Source: Thiotrichaceae bacterium (GTDB lineage: Bacteria > Pseudomonadota > Gammaproteobacteria > SZUA-229). From it: 5,193 bases of DNA. Shown here piece after piece: positions 1-5,182 of this stretch. Made by a program: the position numbers and the translations under genes. The notes under the pieces were generated by a model that was not told the DNA's origin, made no database searches, and saw only the letters and a list, made by a program, of their open reading frames with translations. How positions within the stretch are numbered: the stretch's first letter is position 1; every line of letters starts with the position of its first letter. Location of the stretch: positions 10,067-15,259 of the forward strand of contig NVWZ01000024.1 of the NCBI GenBank assembly GCA_002746365.1. Reading direction: 5' to 3'.

Positions 1-1
1 A

Positions 2-154
2 GATGCTGATTTAATCCACCCAGGACAAGTTCTGGACATCGATCAAAATGCATCGGCATCTGAAATTGATGCTGCGGTAAACCATGCTAAAACACGTGGT
101 GCATGGTCAGTTGGTGATACTGAGCAATCAGATCGTGACTACCTCGCAAAATAA
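2..154 (+). CDS. C-terminal end of a LysM-domain-like protein (partial)
   Basis: This is the last 50 codons of a gene that begins before the window; the open frame starts at base 2 and ends at TAA 152-154. The residues DADLIHPGQVLDI near the beginning match the end of a LysM module, where a 'P.LI.PGQ.L.I' strand closes the peptidoglycan-binding fold. About 38 further residues follow, hydrophilic and rich in D, A, S and E (including TRGAWSVGDTEQ and DRDYLAK), with no motif I recognise. LysM proteins bind N-acetylglucosamine-containing glycans and usually act in the periplasm or cell envelope. Only the closing strand of the module is visible, so the family is an inference from one short motif and the rest of the protein is unknown. 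A strong terminator follows 36 bases after the stop, so this gene is transcriptionally separate from the rest of the window. Confidence 0.6.
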   Translation, partial: DADLIHPGQVLDIDQNASASEIDAAVNHAKTRGAWSVGDTEQSDRDYLAK

Positions 155-190
155 GTTTGTTATAACTTTAATTAGTTATCAATAAAACAT

Positions 191-220
191 AAAAAAGGTC
201 CGCATTTGCGGACCTTTTTT
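191..220 (+). terminator. Strong intrinsic terminator after the LysM-like gene
   Basis: A perfect 7-bp GC-rich stem, GGTCCGC (197-203) with GCGGACC (208-214), closes a 4-base ATTT loop. It is flanked by six A upstream and six T downstream, so the pairing can extend to 13 bp. This is a textbook Rho-independent terminator for the gene ending at 154. Because of the A tract on the other side it could also terminate transcription arriving on the minus strand. Confidence 0.93.
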
Positions 221-233
221 ATGTGCAGGATGT

Positions 234-305
234 ACGGTATTCCGCAAAGAGCCAGGGAAGGCGGTGCGGTTATGTCCATGGAAGGACGGTATTCCGCAAG
301 GAGCC
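234..305. repeat. Direct repeat flanking paired GGAA-loop stem motifs
   Basis: A 20-base sequence beginning ACGGTATTCCGCAA occurs at 234-253 and again at 286-305 with one mismatch (A versus G at the fifteenth base), a period of 52. Between and overlapping the copies are two small inverted motifs of the same design: GCC-AGGGAA-GGC (251-262) and GTCC-ATGGAA-GGAC (274-287). Each is a short stem around a six-base loop ending GGAA, offset by 24 bases. The arrangement looks like a degenerate intergenic repeat family. A 70-codon open frame crosses it and runs on into the next repeat, but it has no protein-like features and I do not call it a gene. Confidence 0.6.
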
Positions 306-317
306 TAATCTAGTATT

Positions 318-397
318 TGTCATCCCCGAGTGCTTTTATCGGGGATCCAGTGCTTTTAAAATAACTGGATTCCCGATAAAAGCACTCGGGAATGACA
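318..397. repeat. REP/MITE-like palindromic element of two covarying hairpins
   Basis: Two 34-base arms, 318-351 and 364-397, are inverted copies with only two differences, separated by a 12-base AT-rich spacer. The outer ends are TGTCAT and ATGACA. Each arm is also a small hairpin by itself: ATCCCCGA/TCGGGGAT (322-329 with 339-346) on the left and ATTCCCGA/TCGGGAAT (369-376 with 386-393) on the right, each with an 8-bp stem and 9-base loop. The two differences between arms are a C-G pair (324:344) in the left stem replaced by a T-A pair (371:391) in the right stem. Elements of the form TGTCATTCCCG...CGGGAATCCAGT are common in proteobacterial intergenic DNA. This is non-coding and probably one copy of a dispersed family; it carries no transposase. 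Confidence 0.85.
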
Positions 398-457
398 GAG
401 TAATGAACAGTAATAACAGAGTAATAACAGAGTAATAAATAATAATGTCAGGGTAAT
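394..457. repeat. Short tandem repeat, 11-bp period (AACAGAGTAAT)
   Basis: Directly abutting the right end of the palindromic element is a decaying tandem array. Two perfect AACAGAGTAAT units occupy 415-425 and 426-436. They are preceded by GACAGAGTAAT (394-404) and a shortened GAACAGTAAT (405-414), and followed by an AT-rich degenerate stretch ending TCAGGGTAAT (448-457). The first unit overlaps the end of the palindrome (GACA), so the array may have grown by slippage from the element's edge. It is too short, and lacks the spacers, to be a CRISPR array. Confidence 0.65.
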
Positions 458-483
458 TAATACTCTGCTTATCATTTTGTTCT

Positions 484-795
484 ATGCAAGGTCTCCATAA
501 ACAAATATTTATCAGCGGTAAGGTTCAGGGTGTGTTCTTCAGAGACAGTACACGGCAAAAAGCAAACGAATTAGGTTTGAAAGGCGGTGTTAGAAATCTC
601 TCTGGTGGCAGGGTAGAAGTGCAAGTTTATGATAATTAACCCGAGTTGCCTTAAATTAAATGACTGGAAATGAGACCTAAATAGGCAAAAGTGTCTACTA
701 TTGAGGTAGTAGCTATTGAAGCAATAGATACTCCTACGGGTTCATTATCGGGCGAGTTTAATGAACGATTTGAAATAGGGCAAACACAAAGTTAA
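484..795 (+). pseudogene. acyP: Acylphosphatase pseudogene (stops plus two compensating frameshifts)
   Basis: Acylphosphatases are roughly 90-residue cytoplasmic enzymes that hydrolyse acyl phosphates. From ATG 484 the reading gives 51 residues typical of the first half: a phosphate-binding GKVQGVFFR loop with the catalytic Arg at residue 20, then [15 protein letters not shown] with the catalytic Asn at residue 38. The 18-residue spacing is that of the human enzyme (Arg23/Asn41). TAA at 637-639 stops it. The missing half is still readable downstream: E-L at 643-648, KLNDW in another frame (650-667: CTT AAA TTA AAT GAC TGG), EMRPK back in the original frame (667-681), TAG at 682, then AKVSTIEVVAIEAI and an acylphosphatase-like GEF.ERFEI end, closing at TAA 793-795. 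The total of about 103 codons fits a complete ancestral gene. Lesions are two nonsense codons and two offsetting indels. A Gly also replaces the usual Trp in GWVRN. No clear Shine-Dalgarno sequence precedes the ATG. Confidence 0.85.
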
Positions 796-826
796 GTATA
801 AAAATAGAGTGTTGAGTGTATAAGTA

Positions 827-2614
827 ATGAGCGCAGTGTTTGATAACAATATAAAACAAAACCAGCATCTTGAAGTTCACGACATATTACAGTGGCTTGA
901 ACAGGATGGAATGGTTGATGTTGAGAATGCGCATATGTTGCGTACGCTGGCTGTGGGTGCGGAGTATAAGAAAAAAAACCCACTGGAAATCGTGGCTGAA
1001 CGAAACTGGGTCAATCTACAGACACAGAAAATCTTAACGCTAGACGGGTTGACACAGTGGCTGGCTGCGCGCGTTGAAATTCCTTATGCACGCATTGATC
1101 CGTTGAAAGTCGAGGTGGCTGAAGTTACCGAAGTCATGTCGTATGCGTACGCCGCCCGATACAATATTTTGCCATTAAAAGTTGATAATGACAGTATTAC
1201 GGTTGCGACTGCGCAACCCTTTGAGCGCGATTGGGAAGCCGAGCTAACACGTATTCATAATAAAGAATTCAAGCTGGTTATTGCCAATCCAGAAAATATA
1301 CGTCGATTTTTGCTCGAATTTTATACCATCGCAAAATCTGTTCATGGTGCGAAGACCTCGTCAGATACCAGTGGCGGCAATATTCAAAACCTCGAGCAAT
1401 TAATGGAGCTAGGTCGAACTGGCAAGCTCGATGCAAATGACCAACATGTGATTAATATTGTGGACTGGTTATTTCAATATGCGTTTGAGCAACGTGCCAG
1501 TGATATTCACCTGGAACCCCGTCGTGAAATGTGTCCGGTGCGTTTTCGAATCGACGGCGTATTACAGGAGGTTTATCAGATTCCTTCAGCAGTGATGAAA
1601 GCCGTTACCAGCCGAATAAAAATTATTGGCCGCATGGATGTGGCCGAAAAACGCCGCCCTCAGGATGGTCGTCTTAAAACGCGTACAGAAGATGGCAAAG
1701 AGGTTGAGTTGCGTTTATCTACTATGCCAACAGCTTTTGGTGAAAAGCTGGTGATGCGTATTTTTGATCCTGACGTACTGGTGAAAAATTTCACCCAGTT
1801 GGGCTTCAGTAAAAAAGACAGCGAAATTTGGCAGTCAATGATCGAACAGCCACATGGCATCATTCTGGTGACGGGGCCGACAGGTTCGGGTAAAACCACC
1901 ACGCTTTATTCTACTTTGAAATTATTGGCAAAACCTGAAGTTAACGTTTGCAGTATTGAAGACCCCATAGAACTGGTCGAGCCCATGTTCAACCAGATGC
2001 AGGTACAGAAAAACATTGATTTAACGTTTGCCAGTGGCGTACGTACATTATTACGTCAAGATCCCGATATCATCATGATTGGTGAGATTCGTGATCAGGA
2101 AACCGCTGATGTCGCAATTCAAGCTGCCTTGACGGGGCATCTGGTACTCTCTACATTGCATACTAATGACGCTCCCTCTGCCGTCACGCGAATGCTGGAT
2201 ATTGGTGTGCCGCCGTATTTAATTCAATCGTCAGTACTGGGCATTATGGCGCAGCGATTAGTGCGAACCTTGTGTCCGCACTGTAAAGAGAAAACAGATA
2301 TTAGCGATCAAGTTTGGCACGAGCTAGTCCACCCCTGGAAAGCTGAAAAGCCAAAATTTATATATAAACCCGTCGGTTGTCTGGAATGTCGTGATACCGG
2401 GTATCAAGGCCGTAAAGGCATCTATGAAATGTTCAAATTCTCAAAACAGACACGATTAATGATTTCACATGATACTGATATCAATGATATGCGTCGTCAG
2501 GCAATTAAAGATGGTCTGCAGCCATTACGCTTAAGCGGTGCGAATAAAGTGGCCAAGGGCGAAACCACGGTTGAAGAAGTATTACGTGTTGCGCCTCCGC
2601 CTTTGGAAGTCTAA
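827..2614 (+). CDS. GspE/PulE/PilB-family secretion or pilus assembly ATPase
   Basis: A cytoplasmic hexameric ATPase of the type II secretion/type IV pilus family, which powers pilin assembly at the inner membrane. Its 595 residues match the usual PilB/GspE length. Residues about 15-165 form an MshEN/GspE N-terminal-like region, and about 172-205 a hydrophilic linker. The motor domain follows, with an Asp box (RASDIHLEPR, 223-232), Walker A (GPTGSGKT, 350-357; Lys356), Walker B (DPDIIMIGEIRD, 412-423; Glu420) and His box (GHLVLSTLHTNDA, 437-449). A zinc-type tetracysteine C483/C486 and C518/C521 precedes a GYQGRKGIYE segment. All catalytic motifs are present, so it should be active. An in-frame TAA at 821-823 makes ATG 827 the first possible start; the ribosome site is weak (TGAGTG, 813-818). 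A TATAAA lies at 797-802, but I see no good -35 partner. The acylphosphatase remnant ends 31 bases upstream. No pilin, platform protein or other secretion gene is visible, so PilB cannot be told from GspE, and a stand-alone paralogue is possible. Confidence 0.93.
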   Translation: MSAVFDNNIKQNQHLEVHDILQWLEQDGMVDVENAHMLRTLAVGAEYKKKNPLEIVAERNWVNLQTQKILTLDGLTQWLAARVEIPYARIDPLKVEVAEVTEVMSYAYAARYNILPLKVDNDSITVATAQPFERDWEAELTRIHNKEFKLVIANPENIRRFLLEFYTIAKSVHGAKTSSDTSGGNIQNLEQLMELGRTGKLDANDQHVINIVDWLFQYAFEQRASDIHLEPRREMCPVRFRIDGVLQEVYQIPSAVMKAVTSRIKIIGRMDVAEKRRPQDGRLKTRTEDGKEVELRLSTMPTAFGEKLVMRIFDPDVLVKNFTQLGFSKKDSEIWQSMIEQPHGIILVTGPTGSGKTTTLYSTLKLLAKPEVNVCSIEDPIELVEPMFNQMQVQKNIDLTFASGVRTLLRQDPDIIMIGEIRDQETADVAIQAALTGHLVLSTLHTNDAPSAVTRMLDIGVPPYLIQSSVLGIMAQRLVRTLCPHCKEKTDISDQVWHELVHPWKAEKPKFIYKPVGCLECRDTGYQGRKGIYEMFKFSKQTRLMISHDTDINDMRRQAIKDGLQPLRLSGANKVAKGETTVEEVLRVAPPPLEV

Positions 2615-2705
2615 ATGACGTAAGTAAATTATTGCGTTACATTTTTGTGTTGCTGTTAATGGTTGTTTTCGACTTTTATCGGGTAGTTAAAAGATTTAAA
2701 AAAAA

Positions 2706-2813
2706 TTCACCACAGAGGCACAGAGAACACAGAGGTTTACATTATTAACCGCGCCGTAGGCGCGTTTAACAGTAATAAGTTTTTCTCTGTGCCCTCTGTG
2801 CCTCTGTGGTGAA
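2706..2813. repeat. 108-bp inverted repeat with triple CACAGAG arms
   Basis: Arms at 2706-2734 and 2785-2813 are 29-base inverted copies differing at two adjacent positions, with outer ends TTCACC and GGTGAA. Each arm holds three CACAGAG heptamers: 2711-2717, 2719-2725 and 2728-2734 on the left, and their complements CTCTGTG at 2785-2791, 2794-2800 and 2802-2808 on the right, at 8- to 9-base intervals. At the exact centre is a tight hairpin, CGCGCC-GTA-GGCGCG (2750-2764), inside AT-rich sequence that can also partly pair. 'CACAGAGGCACAGAG' repeats are familiar as dispersed intergenic repeats in several bacterial phyla; that family link is from memory. There is no open reading frame inside, so if mobile it would depend on enzymes supplied elsewhere. 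The rest of the 2615-2979 gap holds only the promoter below and AT-rich sequence in which I see nothing definite. Confidence 0.85.
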
Positions 2814-2907
2814 AAATGCTTTGATCGCCCAGTCATGGCCGAATTCTGTCATTTACCCTAAATACCCATATATTTCCTACCATTACACTCTATCCCTCTA
2901 GATGGGT

Positions 2908-2935
2908 TTGTCCATTAGCATCAACAGGTTATAAT
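2908..2935 (+). promoter_or_regulatory. Sigma-70-type promoter for the DUF302-grxC operon
   Basis: A perfect -10 hexamer TATAAT (2930-2935) lies 16 bases after TTGTCC (2908-2913), which matches TTGACA at four positions. Transcription would start near 2942, giving a leader of about 38 bases. The leader ends in a good ribosome site, AGAGG at 2969-2973, six bases before the ATG at 2980. No obvious operator palindrome overlaps it. Functional assignment is by consensus match and position only. Confidence 0.75.
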
Positions 2936-2979
2936 ACGCACCACATCAATTCCTACTATTTGTAAAACAGAGGTTTTCT

Positions 2980-3366
2980 ATGAGTTATTATTTCTCTAAA
3001 ATTGTTGATGACAATTTTGATGACGCTATTGAGCGTGTTACTGCACACCTGGCTGATGCGGGTTTTGGCGTTCTAACAACGATTGATGTTAGTGCGACTT
3101 TGAAAAAGAAGATTGACGTTGATTTTCAGCGTTACACAATATTAGGCGCATGCAATCCGGGTTTTGCTTACAAAGCTTTGCAAGCAGAAGATAAAATTGG
3201 CACTATGTTGCCGTGTAATGTGGTTGTGCAGGAAATAGCAGACGGTAAAGTTGAAGTTGCAGCGGTCGATCCAATGGCGTCGATGATGGCGATTCAAAAT
3301 GAAGCATTAGGTGGTATTGCTGCTGAAGTGCAGGCTATGCTGAAAAAAGTAATAGAAGGTTTGTAA
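2980..3366 (+). CDS. DUF302 family protein
   Basis: A 128-residue protein with no signal peptide or membrane segment, so probably cytoplasmic. It covers the whole DUF302 domain. Recognisable family segments are GFGVLTTIDVSATLKKK (28-44), YTILGACNPGFAYKAL (52-67) and IGTMLPCNVVVQE (73-85), followed by a VAAVDPMASM stretch (94-103). The two cysteines, Cys58 in GACNP and Cys79 in LPCNV, are at positions I recall as typical of the family. The biochemical role of DUF302 is not established; these proteins are often found in sulfur- or metal-related contexts, but I infer nothing firm from that. The start is supported by AGAGG six bases upstream and by the promoter before it. The glutaredoxin gene begins four bases after its stop, so the two are surely co-transcribed. 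The adjacent thiol oxidoreductase suggests, without proving, that the cysteines undergo thiol chemistry. Confidence 0.9.
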   Translation: MSYYFSKIVDDNFDDAIERVTAHLADAGFGVLTTIDVSATLKKKIDVDFQRYTILGACNPGFAYKALQAEDKIGTMLPCNVVVQEIADGKVEVAAVDPMASMMAIQNEALGGIAAEVQAMLKKVIEGL

Positions 3367-3370
3367 ATCG

Positions 3371-3631
3371 ATGTCGCAACCAAAAATTGTTATTTATAGC
3401 GGTCGTTTCTGTGGTTATTGCACGGCGGCCGAACGTTTGTTTCAAAGCAAAAACGCACAATACGAATTAATTAAGGTTGATGAAGATCAGGATAAATTCG
3501 ACCATATGATGAAAATCACTGGCCGTCGTACTATCCCGCAAATATTTATCGATGAACTTCATGTCGGTGGATTTGATGATTTGACTGCATTAAATCAAAG
3601 TGGAAAACTTGATGAGTTGTTAAACTCGTAG
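3371..3631 (+). CDS. grxC: Glutaredoxin 3-type thiol oxidoreductase (CGYC)
   Basis: An 86-residue, single-domain cytoplasmic glutaredoxin that uses glutathione to reduce protein disulfides and mixed disulfides. The length matches GrxC. The active site is C14-G-Y-C17 after the first beta strand (KIVIYSGRF). The glutathione-binding TIPQIF loop with cis-Pro56 is at 54-59, and the GGFDDL motif is at 66-71. Both active-site cysteines are present, so dithiol chemistry is expected. The motif is CGYC rather than the CPYC of E. coli GrxC; the missing proline should alter redox potential and disulfide stability. The gene starts four bases after the DUF302 stop, with GAAGG (3355-3359) inside the upstream gene as its probable ribosome site, 11 bases from the ATG. 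It is therefore the second gene of that operon. A REP doublet follows its stop immediately and may act as the 3' end structure of the transcript. Confidence 0.93.
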   Translation: MSQPKIVIYSGRFCGYCTAAERLFQSKNAQYELIKVDEDQDKFDHMMKITGRRTIPQIFIDELHVGGFDDLTALNQSGKLDELLNS

Positions 3632-3633
3632 AG

Positions 3634-3703
3634 AATCGCGGTTTGCAGAATCGCTCCTACAGGTTTGCGCTTAACTGTAGGAGCGCTTTCTTGCAGCGCG
3701 ATG
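3634..3703. repeat. Inverted REP doublet (GTAGGAGCG type)
   Basis: Two REP-like units of 29 bases point in opposite directions: a minus-strand unit at 3634-3662 and a plus-strand unit at 3675-3703. Both begin CTGTAGGAGCG and end around CGCGAT when read in their own direction. Their heads pair perfectly over 11 bp (3652-3662 with 3675-3685) around a 12-base loop. The right unit also folds alone as GCGCT (3683-3687) with AGCGC (3695-3699) over a 7-base loop. The GTAGGAGCG head followed by a hairpin and CGCGA is the classic Pseudomonas-type REP design, mobilised in related genomes by RAYT (Y1 transposase-like) proteins. It begins two bases after the grxC stop, a usual place for REPs, where it may stabilise or terminate the mRNA. 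No RAYT gene is in the window. Confidence 0.87.
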
Positions 3704-3706
3704 CTT

Positions 3707-3735
3707 TTGCTAGAGTAAACAATCTTACCTAATAA
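3707..3735 (+). promoter_or_regulatory. Possible promoter for cysG
   Basis: TTGCTA (3707-3712) and TAATAA (3730-3735) are separated by 17 bases and lie just after the REP doublet, about 17 bases before the cysG ATG. Both boxes are imperfect matches to sigma-70 consensus, and a start near 3742 would leave a very short leader. cysG could equally be read from the DUF302-grxC promoter through the REP element. The ribosome site is also weak (AAAGA, 3739-3743). Confidence 0.3.
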
Positions 3736-3751
3736 AATAAAGACATCGACC

Positions 3752-5182
3752 ATGGAATACCTGCCAATATTTATTCAGATAAAAAACCGCCCCTGTTTAG
3801 TCGTGGGTGGGGGTTCAATCGCGGCTAGAAAAGTTGCATTACTGCGAAAAGCGCAGGCTGATGTAACCGTCATTTCACCAACATTATGTGACGAACTGGC
3901 ACAATTAAACAGTGATGGTCTTATTCAGCATCAGGCAAGAGAGTTCAAAGATTCAGATCTTGAGGCTTGTGTTGTTGTTATTGCCGCAACCAATCAACGC
4001 GATGTAAATGAACGTGTTTCAGAACAGGCAAACCAGTTACGCCTGCCAGTCAATGTTGTTGATAATCCCGATTTGTGTAGTTTTATCATGCCATCAATTA
4101 TTGATCGCTCGCCGGTTGTTATTGCTATCTCAACAGGGGGTTCTTCACCCGTTCTAGCTCGATTGATTCGCACTAAGCTGGAAGGCAGTATTCCTGCCGC
4201 TTATGGACGCCTGGCAAAATTGGTTGAAGGTTTTCGCAATAAAGTGAAAACGGCTTTTCCGAATGTAGAGTCACGCCGTGGATTTTGGGAAAGCATTCTT
4301 GAAGGTACGGTTGCTGAGCTGGTTTTTACCGGTCATGAAGATGAAGCAAAAGTAATCCTTAATAAAGCTATCGACGCGCAGGCAGAAAAACCAGAAATGC
4401 CGGGTGAAGTATTTCTCGTTGGTGCGGGTCCAGGTGATCCTGATCTATTAACTTTTCGTGCTTTGCGTCTAATGCAACAGGCGGATGTAGTGGTTTACGA
4501 TCGTTTGGTTTCACCTGCCATTATGGAAATGGTGCGCCGCGATGCCGAGATTGTTTACGTCGGTAAAGAGCGCGATAAACACACCATGCAACAGGAAAAC
4601 ATAAACCAGTTGTTAGTGCGTCTGGCAAAAGAAGGTAAACGAGTATTAAGATTAAAAGGCGGCGACCCGTTTATCTTTGGTCGTGGCGGCGAAGAAATAG
4701 AATTACTGGCTGAAGAAGGCATTGCCTTTCAAGTGGTGCCAGGCATAACAGCGGCAAATGGCTGTTCCTCTTATGCCGGTATTCCATTAACACACCGTGA
4801 CTATGCGCAATCTTGTGTGTTTGTGACGGGTCATCTGAAAGATGGCTCCGTTGATTTAAACTGGAAAGCACTGGCGCACCCAAACCAGACCGTCGTGTTT
4901 TACATGGGACTACATGGCGCGCCTACCTTATGTAAAGAAATGGTGACGCATGGTCTGCCGGCTAGCACACCCGTTGCACTGGTCGAGCAGGGAACCACGC
5001 CGCAGCAACGTGTGCTAATAGCGACACTTGATACCCTGCTTGCGGTCATCGAAAATGAAGACATCAAACCACCAACGTTAATTATCGTTGGTGATGTTGT
5101 GACGCTACATGATAAACTCAAATGGGTCGAAGAGCACCATGCGGATGATGTCGATGGCGTATTTGCCTATAATGATCAATAA
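3752..5182 (+). CDS. cysG: Siroheme synthase, trifunctional CysG
   Basis: One cytoplasmic protein carries out all steps from uroporphyrinogen III to siroheme: two SAM-dependent methylations to precorrin-2, NAD-dependent dehydrogenation to sirohydrochlorin, and iron insertion. It has 476 residues, against 457 in E. coli. The dehydrogenase/ferrochelatase half (about 1-210) opens with MEYLPIF and a VVGGGSIAARK nucleotide-binding loop (17-27). It has Asp104 in NVVDN, the position of the catalytic Asp in Salmonella CysG, then SFIMPSIIDRSP (110-121). The methyltransferase half (about 218-460) has VGAGPGD (223-229), VVYDRLVS with Asp250, VGK with Lys272, GGDPFIFGRGGEE (303-315), PGITAANGCSSYAGIPLTHRDYAQS from 330, and FYMGL with Met385. 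These three residues correspond to Salmonella Asp248, Lys270 and Met382. The start agrees with the family N-terminus. Thr128 replaces the serine phosphorylated in Salmonella. About 20 extra acidic and polar residues follow the usual C-terminus. Siroheme serves sulfite and nitrite reductases encoded elsewhere; the precorrin-2 made on the way could also feed cobalamin synthesis. Confidence 0.97.
   Translation: MEYLPIFIQIKNRPCLVVGGGSIAARKVALLRKAQADVTVISPTLCDELAQLNSDGLIQHQAREFKDSDLEACVVVIAATNQRDVNERVSEQANQLRLPVNVVDNPDLCSFIMPSIIDRSPVVIAISTGGSSPVLARLIRTKLEGSIPAAYGRLAKLVEGFRNKVKTAFPNVESRRGFWESILEGTVAELVFTGHEDEAKVILNKAIDAQAEKPEMPGEVFLVGAGPGDPDLLTFRALRLMQQADVVVYDRLVSPAIMEMVRRDAEIVYVGKERDKHTMQQENINQLLVRLAKEGKRVLRLKGGDPFIFGRGGEEIELLAEEGIAFQVVPGITAANGCSSYAGIPLTHRDYAQSCVFVTGHLKDGSVDLNWKALAHPNQTVVFYMGLHGAPTLCKEMVTHGLPASTPVALVEQGTTPQQRVLIATLDTLLAVIENEDIKPPTLIIVGDVVTLHDKLKWVEEHHADDVDGVFAYNDQ

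Noticed and set aside
223..435. 70-codon open frame on the + strand in the first intergenic gap
   Set aside because: It runs straight through the direct repeat, the palindromic element and the tandem array, starts three bases after a terminator, has no ribosome site and shows no protein-like composition or family motif.
394..457. CRISPR-like array
   Set aside because: The units are 11 bases, abut without spacers and are AT-rich; there are no cas genes.
484..639. 51-residue acylphosphatase-like frame as a functional mini-gene
   Set aside because: It lacks the second half of the fold, which is still recognisable downstream in broken form, so a pseudogene explains the sequence better.
792..983. 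Minus-strand open frame, and similar ones at 1660-1902, 4671-4883 and 4900-5121
   Set aside because: Each lies mostly or wholly within a well-supported gene on the other strand and has no recognisable motif or ribosome site.
2615..2650. Terminator for the ATPase gene
   Set aside because: The AATGACG/CGTTACATT pairing needs a bulge, has few GC pairs and a short T run (ATTTTTG). It is too weak to call.
2706..2813. The CACAGAG inverted repeat as a terminator or riboswitch
   Set aside because: There is no T tract after the right arm (GAAAAATG follows), it precedes the promoter rather than lying in the leader, and it resembles a dispersed repeat more than a ligand-binding RNA.
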